64,000 nt of DNA from Comamonas testosteroni (lineage in GTDB: Bacteria > Pseudomonadota > Gammaproteobacteria > Burkholderiales > Burkholderiaceae_C): positions 1,922,001-1,986,000 of the forward strand of contig NZ_CP043568.1 in NCBI RefSeq assembly GCF_014076415.1, in the 5' to 3' direction. Below the pieces are notes generated by a model that was not told where the DNA came from, searched no databases, and was given only the letters and a program-made list of their open reading frames with translations. Position 1 is the stretch's first letter. Each line of letters begins with the position of its first letter. Both the position numbers and the translations under genes were made by a program. Positions 18,252 through 27,148 of this stretch are shown here, one piece after another.

Positions 18252-19024
18252 CAGAAAACGTTTTTCCATTGGCGCAAGGTAGACAGCACGCTGGCGGGCT
18301 CCTCGGGCCTGGTTTGAGGATCATGGTGCACGGCGGCTGCGATCACATCGGCAGCGCGGCTTCGCATGAACGGGTTGATGGCCAGCTCGGTCTGCAATGT
18401 GGAGGGCAGCGTGGGCTGCCCGTTCTTGCGCAGTTGCTGGCAATATTCCAGATACTGAGCCAGTTCCGGGTTGTTTGGTTCCACGGCCTGCGCAAATCGC
18501 AGGTTGGAAATTGTGTACTCATGTGCGCAGCACACCAGCGTGTTGCCGGGCAGGGCGGCCAGTGCGTCCAGCGAAGTCTGCATCTGCGCTGCCGTGCCTT
18601 CGAAAAGGCGCCCGCAGCCGCCCGAGAACAGCGTGTCGCCGCAGAACAGCAGGGGCTGGTCTTGTGCCTGTGTGCTGAAGAAGGCGATATGACCGCTGGT
18701 GTGTCCCGGCACATCGATGACCCTCCAGGGGCCGCCGAGCAGCTCCACGCTGTTGCCTCCCTGCACGCGTGTGACGGGCTCCGGCAGGGACTCGTAGGCG
18801 GGGCCCCAGACCGGGGCGCCGGTGGCCGCGCGAATGGCATCGATGCCGCCCACATGGTCGGCATGATGGTGGGTGACTAAAATGCCCTGCAGTTTCAGGC
18901 CCCGCTGTGCCAATGTGCTCAGCACAGGCTCGGCCTGACCCGGATCGACGACCACGGCATGTTCTGCATCGTGGAGCATCCAGATGTAGTTGTCGGAAAA
19001 AGCGGGAATGGGCAACAGGTTCAT
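18251..19024 (-). CDS. gloB: Hydroxyacylglutathione hydrolase (glyoxalase II)
   Basis: 257 residues. ATG at 19024 (MNLLPIPAFSDNYIW) is chosen over a TTG three codons upstream. Metallo-beta-lactamase fold with THHHADH near residue 54, GHTSGHIAFF and CAHEYT, plus the C-terminal glyoxalase II domain (NPFMR, then R..LRQWKN). It releases D-lactate and glutathione from S-lactoylglutathione using two metal ions. The 5' end is divergent from a methyltransferase gene with only 19 bp between starts. Confidence 0.95.
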   Translation of the reverse strand: MNLLPIPAFSDNYIWMLHDAEHAVVVDPGQAEPVLSTLAQRGLKLQGILVTHHHADHVGGIDAIRAATGAPVWGPAYESLPEPVTRVQGGNSVELLGGPWRVIDVPGHTSGHIAFFSTQAQDQPLLFCGDTLFSGGCGRLFEGTAAQMQTSLDALAALPGNTLVCCAHEYTISNLRFAQAVEPNNPELAQYLEYCQQLRKNGQPTLPSTLQTELAINPFMRSRAADVIAAAVHHDPQTRPEEPASVLSTLRQWKNVF

Positions 19025-19043
19025 GAGCTGCAAAATTATAGAG

Positions 19044-19877
19044 ATGCATCACTGGACGGATTCAGCCCTCGGGCACTATCTCCTGGAATGGGAGCAGCAG
19101 CGCTTTGACGAGGCGGTTGCGGATATCTTTGGCTACCACGCCTTGCAGCTGGGCTTGCCACAGCTGCAAGGCCTGCGCAGCAACCGCATGCCTCATCGCT
19201 GGCTGGCGCTGGAGGGCCTCGATCCCGTTCCGGATGCAAAAGCAGGCACTGTAGCGCAAGCGAAGGCGACCGCAGTGTCGCCGCCGCTGCCACCCGCTGA
19301 TGATGCACAGAATTTTGCCCCGTTGGTGCCGGCGCTCAGAACCGCCCCGGAAGCCCTGCCTTTTGCCGAGGCCAGCCTCGATCTGCTGCTGATGCCGCAT
19401 ACGCTGGAGGCTTGCAACGATCCGCATGCCGCGCTGCGCGAGGCTGCGCGGGTGCTGGTGCCGGAAGGCAGACTGGTGATCAGCGGGCTGAACCCCTCCA
19501 GTCTGCTGGGCTTGCAGCGCCGGGTGGAGCGCAGTGCGGGATATTTGCCGGACTTGAGCCTGGGTGTGGGTTATTGGCGTTTGCGCGATTGGCTGCGTTT
19601 GCTGAGCTTCGAGATCGAAGCAGTGCAATTTGGCTGTTATCGTCCTGCCACTCAAAGTGAGAAGTGGCTGAGCCGCTGGCAGTTCATGGAAGGCCTGGGC
19701 CACCGCTGCTGGCCGGTGATGGGGGGCGTCTATTGTGTGGTGGCCGTCAAGCGTGTGCAGGGCATGCGGCTGATGAGCCCGAGCTGGCGCAAGAGCAGCG
19801 TGCCGGCCGGCATGAAGGCGCCCGTGACCCAGAAGCAGCCGCCGGACATGTCCTGGCGTAACAAGGAAGAAAATTGA
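19044..19877 (+). CDS. SAM-dependent methyltransferase (class I-like)
   Basis: 277 residues from ATG at 19044 ([19 protein letters not shown]). A methyltransferase-11-like core is visible: [40 protein letters not shown], then a C-terminal region [30 protein letters not shown]. The usual glycine-rich SAM loop is weak or missing around residues 60-100, where a low-complexity Ala/Pro stretch sits, so activity is uncertain. The place between gloB and rnhA is conserved in related bacteria. Its stop overlaps the rnhA start codon. The substrate is unknown. Confidence 0.8.
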   Translation: MHHWTDSALGHYLLEWEQQRFDEAVADIFGYHALQLGLPQLQGLRSNRMPHRWLALEGLDPVPDAKAGTVAQAKATAVSPPLPPADDAQNFAPLVPALRTAPEALPFAEASLDLLLMPHTLEACNDPHAALREAARVLVPEGRLVISGLNPSSLLGLQRRVERSAGYLPDLSLGVGYWRLRDWLRLLSFEIEAVQFGCYRPATQSEKWLSRWQFMEGLGHRCWPVMGGVYCVVAVKRVQGMRLMSPSWRKSSVPAGMKAPVTQKQPPDMSWRNKEEN

Positions 19878-20323
19878 ATCAAGTTGTGATCTATACCGAT
19901 GGTGCCTGCAAGGGCAATCCCGGCCCTGGCGGCTGGGGCGCATTGCTGCAGGCCGGATCGGCGCAGAAAGAACTCTTCGGTGGTGAACTGGGAACCACCA
20001 ATAACCGCATGGAGCTCAAGGCCGTGATCGAGGCGCTGTCCGCGCTCAAGCGTCCCTGCGATGTGGTGCTGTATCTGGACAGTCAGTACGTGCGCAAAGG
20101 CATTACCGAGTGGATACAGGGCTGGAAGGCCAAGGGCTGGGTCACTGCTTCCAAGGAGCCCGTCAAAAATGTCGAACTCTGGAAGCAGCTGGACGCGCTG
20201 GTGCAGGGCAGCGGCCACCGTATCGACTGGCGCTGGGTCAAGGGCCATGCCGGAGACCCCGGCAATGAGCGCGCCGATGCGCTGGCCAACAAGGGCGTGG
20301 AGCTGGCGCTCAAGAACGGCTGA
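19874..20323 (+). CDS. rnhA: Ribonuclease HI
   Basis: 149 residues, full length. The start is TTG at 19874, overlapping the previous stop (TTGA) and preceded by AAGGAAG at the right spacing, so translation is probably coupled. Catalytic carboxylates are seen in [16 protein letters not shown] (Asp), [12 protein letters not shown] (Glu), LDSQYV (Asp) and [10 protein letters not shown] (Asp). It degrades RNA in RNA-DNA hybrids. Confidence 0.96.
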   Translation: MNQVVIYTDGACKGNPGPGGWGALLQAGSAQKELFGGELGTTNNRMELKAVIEALSALKRPCDVVLYLDSQYVRKGITEWIQGWKAKGWVTASKEPVKNVELWKQLDALVQGSGHRIDWRWVKGHAGDPGNERADALANKGVELALKNG

Positions 20324-20353
20324 GCCAGGAGCCGGGCCAGCTGCGCTGGCTCA
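20321..20353. repeat. Inverted repeat joining the rnhA and thioredoxin gene ends
   Basis: TGAGCCAG at 20321 and CTGGCTCA at 20346 form an 8-bp stem that includes both stop codons of the convergent genes. There is no T-run, so it may only slow or stabilise transcript ends. Confidence 0.4.
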
Positions 20354-20677
20354 GCTCGTGATTTGTGCCAGCGTTTCTTGGATCTGTTGTTCGGATTCGG
20401 GGCGTACGATGCGCGCCACTTCCTTGCCGTCACGCAGAAAAATCAGCGTGGGCCAGAGCTTGACGCGATAGCTGCGGCCCAGCGGCCGGCCGGGACCATC
20501 TTCCACCTTGATGTGCGCCACTTCCGGCTGGGCTGACAGCGCGGACTGCAACAGCGGCTGGGCGCGTTGGCAGTGGCCGCACCAGGGGGCGCCAAATTCC
20601 AGCAAATTCGCGCCCTTGAGCGCATCGATGGCCTGCCTTGTGGGTTCTGTGGCCCAGTGGGTGGCTTGGTATGGCAT
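20351..20677 (-). CDS. Thioredoxin-family protein
   Basis: 108 residues with no signal peptide. The active site is WCGHC (FGAPWCGHCQRAQPLL, about residues 28-43) and the cis-proline region is LWPTLIFLRDGKEV. CGHC rather than CGPC suggests a redox potential between thioredoxin and protein disulfide isomerase. It stands alone and converges on rnhA. The partner is unknown. Confidence 0.9.
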   Translation of the reverse strand: MPYQATHWATEPTRQAIDALKGANLLEFGAPWCGHCQRAQPLLQSALSAQPEVAHIKVEDGPGRPLGRSYRVKLWPTLIFLRDGKEVARIVRPESEQQIQETLAQITS

Positions 20678-20730
20678 GAAATATTTCCCAGAATGGATCG
20701 AGGGTCGAAGACCAGGCAGAAAGTCCGTCT

Positions 20731-22104
20731 TCAGATCAGACCCTGCAGCAGCAGGACATTGACGGATTCTCCGGGCAGGACATCGCCGCGCGCATCGTCC
20801 AGCACGATGATGCAGTCGGCGGCGACCATGGAACTGAGCACGCCCGAGCCTTGCGGTCCCGTGGTGCGCACGGCGGCCTGGCCCTTCTCATCGAGTTCGA
20901 GCACGCCGCGCAGATATTCGGTACGGCCCGGGCGTTTGCGCAGGCGCTCGCTGCTGATCGCCTGCAGCAATGGCATGTGGGTGCTGCGTTCGCCTGCCAG
21001 CATGGCCAGGGCTGGGCGCACAAACATCAGAAAGCTCACCATGGCGGCCACCGGGTTGCCGGGCAGTCCCAGCAGCACAGCCGGGCGCTGAGTGGGCGGC
21101 GGATTACTCTGATTTTGGGGGCTGCTTGCGCTTGTCTTGATCGGGATGCCTGCCGATCTGGTCAGTGAGATTCCTCCGGCGGGAGCGAGCAGGCCCACGG
21201 CCAGCGGCCGACCGGGACGCATGGCCACCCGCCAGAACTGCACGGTGCCCAGGCGCTGCAGCATCGCGCGGGTGTGATCGGCCTCGCCGGCGCTGATGCC
21301 GCCACTGGTCAGCACCACATCGGCCAGGGTGGCTGCTTCGCGCAGGCGGTCTTCCAGTGCGGCCGGTTCATCGGGCACGGCCCCCAGGTCCAGCACATGG
21401 GCGCCCAGTCGGCGCAGCAGCGCCTGCAGGCTGAAGCGGTTGCTGTCGTAGATGGCTCCATCGCGCGGCTCGGCGCCTGGGGTCAGCAGCTCGTCGCCGG
21501 TGGAGAAGTAAGCCACGCTGAGTCGGCGCCGCACGCTGACCTGGCCCAGTCCCAGACTGGCCAGCAGACCCAGGGCGGCTGGTGTGAGGCGCTGGCCGGC
21601 CTGCAGCGCCACGGAGCCTTGCTCCAGGTCTTCGCCGCGCAGGCGACGATTGGCGCCTGCACGCAGGGCACTGCCGTCAAACTGAATGCACTTCTCGTCA
21701 GAGCTGGCCTGCTCATGGGCGACTACGGTATCCGCACCCACCGGCATGACCGCACCCGTCATGATCTTCACGCATTCGCCCGCGCCAAGCCGGCCTTGCC
21801 AAGGTCTTCCTGCCAGAGCCGTCCCCACCACACGCAGCATCAGCGGCTGGCCGGACCACGCCTGCTCCAGTTCGCTGCCGGCAAAGGCATAGCCGTCCAT
21901 GGCACTGTTGTCATGGGGCGGTACGTTGACGGGGCAGATCACATCGGCTGCCAGCACACGATCCAGGGCATCGGGCAGGGCGACGGTTTCCACCTCGGCG
22001 ACCGCACCCAGCGGCTGCAGCAAGGCTTGCAGCTGTTGCAGCACCTGGTCAGTGGTCAGCGTCTGGGCGCTGGTGGAAGCGGCGGGTTGAAAAGTCGCAG
22101 TCAT
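20731..22104 (-). CDS. moeA: Molybdopterin molybdotransferase MoeA
   Basis: 457 residues from MTATFQPAAS at 22104. Signatures are VNVPPHDNSAMDGYAF near residue 60, TGAVMPVGADTVV, TSGGISAGEADHT in the MPT-binding domain, and LLGLPGNPVAAMVSF. It inserts molybdate into adenylylated molybdopterin. Between RPLAVGLL and AVLLGLPGNP there is an extra segment of about 30 residues (contains SLTRSAGIPIKTSA) not seen in typical MoeA. It is encoded by a copy of the dispersed repeat. The gene follows moaA and mobA on the same strand. Confidence 0.94.
   Translation of the reverse strand: MTATFQPAASTSAQTLTTDQVLQQLQALLQPLGAVAEVETVALPDALDRVLAADVICPVNVPPHDNSAMDGYAFAGSELEQAWSGQPLMLRVVGTALAGRPWQGRLGAGECVKIMTGAVMPVGADTVVAHEQASSDEKCIQFDGSALRAGANRRLRGEDLEQGSVALQAGQRLTPAALGLLASLGLGQVSVRRRLSVAYFSTGDELLTPGAEPRDGAIYDSNRFSLQALLRRLGAHVLDLGAVPDEPAALEDRLREAATLADVVLTSGGISAGEADHTRAMLQRLGTVQFWRVAMRPGRPLAVGLLAPAGGISLTRSAGIPIKTSASSPQNQSNPPPTQRPAVLLGLPGNPVAAMVSFLMFVRPALAMLAGERSTHMPLLQAISSERLRKRPGRTEYLRGVLELDEKGQAAVRTTGPQGSGVLSSMVAADCIIVLDDARGDVLPGESVNVLLLQGLI
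21121..21137 (+). repeat. Dispersed repeat core within moeA
   Basis: GCTGCTTGCGCTTGTCT is identical over 17 bases to 31445-31461 in the DUF482 gene, and related cores occur at 24058, 40211 and 42068. Here it lies inside coding sequence and adds residues to MoeA. Confidence 0.7.
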
Positions 22105-22191
22105 AACAGCAAAAAAATAAGAAACCTCATGACAAGATGCGGCCATGGGGCTGCGTGGCACTTTACGCTTGTGGCAGGTGGTGCCGGTGAC

Positions 22192-22857
22192 TCAGGATTG
22201 GCGTTCGGGGGCGGTTTGCTCCAGATCAAGCAACTGGGCCAGCGTGTTGGCGTTGCTGAAGGCCTGCTCGTCCCCGGGGCGGTCAAATACGGCCTGGGCG
22301 CTGCGATGCTGGCCGGTCCAGGCGTCTATCTTGCGGCCGCCGCCGGTGATGAAGCGCTCAAGGCTGGAGGCGAGCCCTGCCCGCAGCAGGCAGAACACAG
22401 GCTGGACGCGCAGTTGCGGCGGCTGCCCTGGCTGGGCATGCTCGGTATCCCAGCCGTGAGCGATGACGATATCGGCATCGCCACGCGACGCCAGCATTCG
22501 CGCAGCCAGATCGAGGGGCAGCAGCGGCGTATCACAGGGCACGCACAGCAGCCATGGCGTGCGGCAATGCGCGAGGCCGGCCATGAAGCCCGCCAACGGG
22601 CCGGGGTAGTCGGGCAGGCTGTCGGCGCAGACCTCGGCAGCCAGTGGCTGACCCAGCTCGGCGTAAGCGGCTGTATTGCGATTGGCATTGATGAGCAAGG
22701 GGCCGACCTGCGGAGCCAGGCGCTGCAATGCATGCAGTGCCAGTGGCAAGCCTTGAAAGCTTTGCAGGCCCTTGTCCACCCCGCCCATGCGCACACCGCG
22801 TCCTCCAGCCAGCACGCAACCGGTGATCTGTTCGGGGGCGATGCGTGAGTCAGCCAC
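22192..22857 (-). CDS. mobA: Molybdenum cofactor guanylyltransferase MobA
   Basis: 221 residues. GTG start at 22857 overlaps the end of moaA by 8 bp. Nucleotidyltransferase loop [18 protein letters not shown] near residues 15-32, [17 protein letters not shown] and the metal-binding VPCDTPLLP are present. It links GMP to molybdopterin to make the bis-MGD cofactor. Position right after moaA supports coupled expression. Confidence 0.94.
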   Translation of the reverse strand: MADSRIAPEQITGCVLAGGRGVRMGGVDKGLQSFQGLPLALHALQRLAPQVGPLLINANRNTAAYAELGQPLAAEVCADSLPDYPGPLAGFMAGLAHCRTPWLLCVPCDTPLLPLDLAARMLASRGDADIVIAHGWDTEHAQPGQPPQLRVQPVFCLLRAGLASSLERFITGGGRKIDAWTGQHRSAQAVFDRPGDEQAFSNANTLAQLLDLEQTAPERQS

Positions 22858-23992
22858 CGATATAGCTCATCTCGATGCGCCGACCTTGCCGCACCGGCGC
22901 CACATCGGGGGGCATTTCGCTGCGCATTTGCGAGTACCGATCATCGCGCTGCTGCCAGATGGGGGCAATGGCGGCTGCAATCTCGGCATCGCTGGCACCG
23001 GTGCGCAGCAGGCTGCGCAAGTCCCAGCCCTGGCTGGCGAACAGGCACAGATAGAGCTGGCCCTCGGTGGACAGGCGTGCACGGTTGCAGTCGCCGCAGA
23101 AGGCGTGGGTCACACTGCTGATGACGCCCACCTCGCCCAGTTGCGGATCATGTCGGCCGCTGGCATCGGCATAGCCCCAGCGCACGGCGGTCTCGCCCGG
23201 GGCGCTGGGGGCCAGCGGGATCAGCGGCAGCTCGGCGCGCAGACGGGCTATGACCTCATCCGAGGGCAGTACCTCGTCCATGCGCCAGCCGTTGGTGGCT
23301 CCCACGTCCATGTATTCGATGAATCGCAGCGTGATGCCCGTGCCGCGGAAGTAGCGGGCCATGGGCAGGATCTGGTCGTCATTGGTGCCGCGCTTGACCA
23401 CCATGTTCACCTTGATGTGCGACAGGCCCGCAGTCTGTGCAGCCTCGATGCCGGCCAGCACATCGGTCACGGGGAAGTCCACATCGTTCATGTGCCGGAA
23501 CACGGCATCGTCCAGTCCATCGAGGCTGACGGTCACGCGGTTCAGACCGGCGTCCTTCAGGGCGCGTGCCTTGCGCGCCAGCAGCGAGGCGTTGGTTGTC
23601 AGTGTCAGGTCCAGCGGCTGGCCATCGGGCGTGCGCAGCTCGGCCAACTGGGCAATCAGGGCTTCGATGTTCTTGCGCAGCAGCGGCTCGCCGCCGGTCA
23701 GGCGCAGCTTGCGCACGCCATGGGCGACAAAAAGCCTGGCCAGGCGCGTAATTTCCTCGAAGCTCAACAGCGAGCTGTGGGGCAGATATTGGTAGTTCTT
23801 GTCAAAAACTTCCTTGGGCATGCAGTAGTTGCAGCGGAAGTTGCAGCGGTCGGTGACGCTGATGCGAAGGTCGCGCAAAGGCCGTCCCCATTGATCCTGC
23901 AGCAACCCGGTAGGGGCTTGCAGGGGGCTGGGGACGATTGCGTTGCGGGTCGCCGCACGTTCATCGACCAAAGGGATCACACGTTCTGCCAT
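22850..23992 (-). CDS. moaA: GTP 3',8-cyclase MoaA
   Basis: 380 residues, slightly long because of an N-terminal extension of about 40 residues. Radical-SAM cluster CNFRCNYC (about residues 52-59), GGEPLLR, a C-terminal second cluster with [21 protein letters not shown], and the essential C-terminal Gly-Gly (SYIGG). It carries out the first step of molybdenum-cofactor synthesis. It heads the moaA-mobA-moeA strand group. A dispersed repeat lies just upstream. Confidence 0.96.
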   Translation of the reverse strand: MAERVIPLVDERAATRNAIVPSPLQAPTGLLQDQWGRPLRDLRISVTDRCNFRCNYCMPKEVFDKNYQYLPHSSLLSFEEITRLARLFVAHGVRKLRLTGGEPLLRKNIEALIAQLAELRTPDGQPLDLTLTTNASLLARKARALKDAGLNRVTVSLDGLDDAVFRHMNDVDFPVTDVLAGIEAAQTAGLSHIKVNMVVKRGTNDDQILPMARYFRGTGITLRFIEYMDVGATNGWRMDEVLPSDEVIARLRAELPLIPLAPSAPGETAVRWGYADASGRHDPQLGEVGVISSVTHAFCGDCNRARLSTEGQLYLCLFASQGWDLRSLLRTGASDAEIAAAIAPIWQQRDDRYSQMRSEMPPDVAPVRQGRRIEMSYIGG

Positions 23993-24048
23993 GGGCTCGA
24001 TTGTGCCGCAAGCGCGAAGTCCGGGCCGGCTGCGGGCTTGTTGTGGCT

Positions 24049-24076
24049 TATCAAATTTGATAGCTGTTAGCGCTTG
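24049..24076 (+). repeat. Dispersed Comamonadaceae-type repeat, intergenic copy
   Basis: A 14-bp near-palindrome TATCAAATTTGATA is followed by GCTGTTAGCGCTTGATGG between moaA and the DUF2889 gene. It matches the GATAGCTGCTTGCGCTTG core at 31441. Confidence 0.6.
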
Positions 24077-24089
24077 ATGGTATTGCGGA

Positions 24090-24671
24090 TCAGTCTTTTA
24101 TAGTGGTTTCCACGGGTTGCTGAGCGAGCGGCTTCCAGCCTTTGAACTCGGGGTAGAACTCGGCCACGCCGGGGCCGTTGAAGTCCCAGCCCAGGCACTG
24201 GCCCAGATGGCGTGGCGGCAGGCCCGAGCCATTGGGGCCGAACTGGTTGAGCACGGTGTGAAAAGCGGGCGTTGCCATATTGAACAGCAGCTCGCGCAGA
24301 TGCGTGCAGCCCACCACCCCGCCCAGATTGTCGGCAATGGCACGGCGCCAGCCGCGGGCTATGCAGCAGCCCACCATCTTCTGCATGGACTTTGTGGCCT
24401 GGGGGCAGTGGCCCAGGGGGTGGTCGTCCATGGCGGCCTCTATGCCGTGCACCACCATGTCGGCATCGATGGTCAGGCGGATCCACATATGGTGAATCGG
24501 CTTGCCTGCCGGCACTTTGCGGCGGCCGTGCAGCTCGATGTCATAGGTTTTCTGGTCGATAAGCTCGGCTTCCACGTCCCACATGCCGTCATCGCGGGCA
24601 TAGCCCCGGTATTTGACGTCGCGCATATTGATGGGGGCTGGCTTGCGGCTGGCACTGGGAGACAGGGGCAT
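24090..24671 (-). CDS. DUF2889-family protein
   Basis: 193 residues from [19 protein letters not shown]. Conserved-looking blocks are [61 protein letters not shown] (a CC pair), [14 protein letters not shown] and [16 protein letters not shown]. It has no signal or membrane segment. The family is of unknown function; I do not assign a role. An upstream in-frame extension to 25463 runs antisense through the Crp gene and is rejected. Confidence 0.8.
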   Translation of the reverse strand: MPLSPSASRKPAPINMRDVKYRGYARDDGMWDVEAELIDQKTYDIELHGRRKVPAGKPIHHMWIRLTIDADMVVHGIEAAMDDHPLGHCPQATKSMQKMVGCCIARGWRRAIADNLGGVVGCTHLRELLFNMATPAFHTVLNQFGPNGSGLPPRHLGQCLGWDFNGPGVAEFYPEFKGWKPLAQQPVETTIKD

Positions 24672-24856
24672 GGGGTATCCGTTGTTATGGCGGGCGACAA
24701 CGACGCCATGTCGGAACTCGGCTGGGTCGCCCGCGATGATCTTGAGCCGGGTCTGGTGCATCAGACCCGGTTTCATTATCAAAGAGATAGCAGTCTTGTC
24801 CAGCACCAAGCGGACAGCGGGGCGGGACGGGGGACCCCGAGCCAGGCTGGCAGCGC

Positions 24857-25669
24857 TTAGCTGCTCGTGGGTATTTCCCCGGTGAGTGCGGCTGCCTTGA
24901 GTGCGGCCAGGTCGAGAACTTCCAGCTTGCCGCGGCGCAGTTGCAGCCAGCCGGCCTGCTGCAGCTCCTGCAGGATCTGGTTGGTAGTCTGGCGTGACAG
25001 GCCCAGCATGCGTGCGATCTGCTCCTGCGAGACGGCCAGCTCGCGGTGGGTGCGCATGCGGTCGGCCCATTGCTCGTGGCCCATGGCCATTTGCACCAGA
25101 CGGCACATCACGCGCTGCGGTGCCGGCAGCACGGTCTGCTCCTCCAACGCGATCAGGCTGGCACGCAGCTTGTGGGTCAGCAGCAGGGCCATGTGGCGCC
25201 AGCAATGCGGGTTGGCATCCAGCCATTCGCGCAGCGGCGGTATAGGGATATGCAGCAGGGCGCAGGCGGTGTTGGCGCAGGCGTCGTGGGTGCGGGGCTC
25301 GCCATCGAAGAGGGCGATCTCGCCCAGCCAGCTCGGCGGCTCGATCAAGGTCAGCAAGGCCGTGCGGGTGTTTTCCTGAAGTGCTGCCGTGCCGGAGATG
25401 CTGAGCGAGCCCCTGGCCACCGCATACAGGCCGCAGGGGGCATCGCCGCGGCGAAACAGCCATTCGCCGGCGGCCAGCAGCCTTGGCTGGGCCAGTTGCT
25501 GCATCTGGACGGTCAATTCCGGCGGCAGTGAGCGGAACCAGCGGCCGGCCTGCACGATGGCCCAGAGATCATTGGAGTTGACATGCTCGAAGCTGCCGCG
25601 ATTGCGTGCAGTGGGCACTGAGGCCAGTACAGGCCTGGGTGAGGGGTTTAGCGCTTGTGTCGGTGGCAT
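24857..25669 (-). CDS. Crp/Fnr-family transcriptional regulator
   Basis: 270 residues from MPPTQALNPSPRP (the 5' end is uncertain; a TTG lies 14 codons upstream). The cyclic-nucleotide-binding fold reads GEWLFRRGDAPCGLYAVARGSLSIS and WLGEIALFDGEPRTHDACA. The C-terminal winged helix has VSQEQIARMLGLSRQTTNQILQEL. There is no Fnr-type cysteine cluster at the N-terminus, so an oxygen-sensing cluster is unlikely. It is divergent from the Mpo1-like gene across about 60 bp and may control it. Confidence 0.9.
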   Translation of the reverse strand: MPPTQALNPSPRPVLASVPTARNRGSFEHVNSNDLWAIVQAGRWFRSLPPELTVQMQQLAQPRLLAAGEWLFRRGDAPCGLYAVARGSLSISGTAALQENTRTALLTLIEPPSWLGEIALFDGEPRTHDACANTACALLHIPIPPLREWLDANPHCWRHMALLLTHKLRASLIALEEQTVLPAPQRVMCRLVQMAMGHEQWADRMRTHRELAVSQEQIARMLGLSRQTTNQILQELQQAGWLQLRRGKLEVLDLAALKAAALTGEIPTSS

Positions 25670-25730
25670 GACAGACGGCAAGGTTGATGCTGCGCCACCA
25701 TGCTCTGACAAGCGACCAGGAGATACAGCG

Positions 25731-26255
25731 ATGAAAACCCTAATCGATCAACTGTCGAACTACGCCGACTACCACCGCGACCCGCGCAATATCGTCACGC
25801 ACTACATCGGTGTGCCCATGATCATGCAGGCGGTGGTGATTCTGCTGGCCAGGCTGCAATGGGGAGCGCTTGGCGGTATGCCGATCTCTCTGGCCCTTCT
25901 GGCAGCGGTTGCTGCAGCAGTGTATTACTGGCGGCTCGACGGGCGCTACGGCCTGTTCATGAGCGTGTTGCTGGCCGCCATGCTGGCGCTGGCGACTCCT
26001 GTCGCCGCGCAGCCCATGGGGAGCTGGCTGGCCTGGGGGCTGGGCCTTTTTGTGCTGGGCTGGGTGATCCAGTTCGTCGGTCACTACTGGGAAGGACGCA
26101 AGCCCGCTTTTCTTGACGATGTGATGGGTCTGCTGATAGGCCCGCTGTTTGTGGCGGCCGAGCTGGGTTTTGCTCTGGGGCTGCGCAAGGAGGTGCAGGC
26201 GGCGGTGGAGCAGCGCAGCGGTCCCGTGCGTCGCCGGCATCCGGTGAGCGCCTGA
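25731..26255 (+). CDS. Mpo1-like (DUF962) membrane protein
   Basis: 174 residues: MKTLIDQLSNYADYHRDPRNIVTHYIG, three or four membrane helices, then GHYWEGRKPAFLDD. These histidine-containing blocks (YHRDPRN..H..G and HYWEGRKP) define the family related to yeast Mpo1, an iron-dependent dioxygenase of 2-hydroxy fatty acids. GAGA precedes the ATG. Enzymatic role is inferred from family only. Confidence 0.85.
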   Translation: MKTLIDQLSNYADYHRDPRNIVTHYIGVPMIMQAVVILLARLQWGALGGMPISLALLAAVAAAVYYWRLDGRYGLFMSVLLAAMLALATPVAAQPMGSWLAWGLGLFVLGWVIQFVGHYWEGRKPAFLDDVMGLLIGPLFVAAELGFALGLRKEVQAAVEQRSGPVRRRHPVSA

Positions 26256-26481
26256 AATGCTCTCGTTCTGAGAGCTAAGTCGGCTATGTGCATATTGGTT
26301 TGAGTGAATTTTCATGGGTGTCGCGGCCGGCGGCGTCTGGCGGTAATACACAACTGCGCGTGCATCTTTCAAATATGTAATGCCTGCGTTAGGGTCATGC
26401 GCCTAAAATCGCGGGCTGACCCTCAGGTGCCGATGCTTTGTTGGCTCTGGCGGGCTTTTTGTATTACTTCTCCCAACCATC

Positions 26482-27009
26482 ATGTCTCTGAACAATGTGA
26501 CCCCCGGCTCCAAGACGCCTGAAGTCTTCAACGTCGTCATCGAAATCTCGGCCAACTCGGCTCCCGTGAAGTACGAAGTGGACAAGGAAACCGGCTGCCT
26601 GTTCGTGGACCGTTTCATGGGCACAGCCATGCACTACCCCGTGAACTACGGCTATGTGCCCAAGACCCTGGCTGGCGACGGCGACCCCGTGGACGTGCTG
26701 GTGATGACTCCCTTCCCCCTGCCCAGCGGTGTGGTCGTGCCCTGCCGTGCCATCGGCATCCTGGAGATGGAAGACGAGTCCGGCATCGACGGCAAGGTTC
26801 TGGCTGTGCCCACACAGAAGCTGCTGCCTTCCTACGACAAGATCAACCACCTCAGCGACATCCATGAGCTGACCCTGCAGCAGATCGCTCATTTCTTCGA
26901 GCACTACAAGGATCTGGAAAAGGGCAAGTGGGTCAAGGTTCTGGGCTGGAAGGGCGTGGACGTGGCACACAAGGAAATCGTGGACGGTATCGCCAACTAC
27001 AAGGGCTGA
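26482..27009 (+). CDS. ppa: Inorganic pyrophosphatase (class I)
   Basis: 175 residues. Metal-binding signature DGDPVDVLVM, plus YEVDKETG, YPVNYGYVPKTL and EDESGIDGKVLAVP. Cytosolic hydrolysis of pyrophosphate to phosphate. It is a stand-alone gene. A perfect 8-bp inverted repeat and a terminator follow. Confidence 0.96.
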   Translation: MSLNNVTPGSKTPEVFNVVIEISANSAPVKYEVDKETGCLFVDRFMGTAMHYPVNYGYVPKTLAGDGDPVDVLVMTPFPLPSGVVVPCRAIGILEMEDESGIDGKVLAVPTQKLLPSYDKINHLSDIHELTLQQIAHFFEHYKDLEKGKWVKVLGWKGVDVAHKEIVDGIANYKG

Positions 27010-27017
27010 TCCAAACT

Positions 27018-27041
27018 AGTAAAGGGTCTCTAACCTTTACT
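27018..27041. repeat. Perfect inverted repeat downstream of ppa
   Basis: AGTAAAGG and CCTTTACT are separated by 8 bases, 8 bp after the ppa stop. There is no T-run. It could be an attenuated terminator, an RNA-stabilising hairpin or a protein site for the chemoreceptor promoter. Confidence 0.5.
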
Positions 27042-27078
27042 TGCAGAGAAGCTTCGCAATCTGTATATATACAATTTG

Positions 27079-27115
27079 AAACGCACCTGGCGGATCTCGC
27101 TTGGTGCGTTTTTTT
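27079..27115 (+). terminator. Intrinsic terminator between ppa and the first chemoreceptor gene
   Basis: AAACGCACC / GGTGCGTTT stem, loop of about 15 bases, then a T-run. Confidence 0.85.
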
Positions 27116-27148
27116 ATGGCCTGCATCGATAGATACGAGGGGGAGCGC

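Noticed and set aside
24672..25463. Long in-frame extension of the DUF2889 gene on the minus strand
   Set aside because: It runs in an alternative frame through the Crp-family gene and lacks family similarity before MPLSPS.
27061..27076. CTGTATATATACAATT as a LexA box
   Set aside because: The right half lacks the required ACAG and no damage-response gene follows; the ATATAT dyad is likely chance or part of the promoter region.
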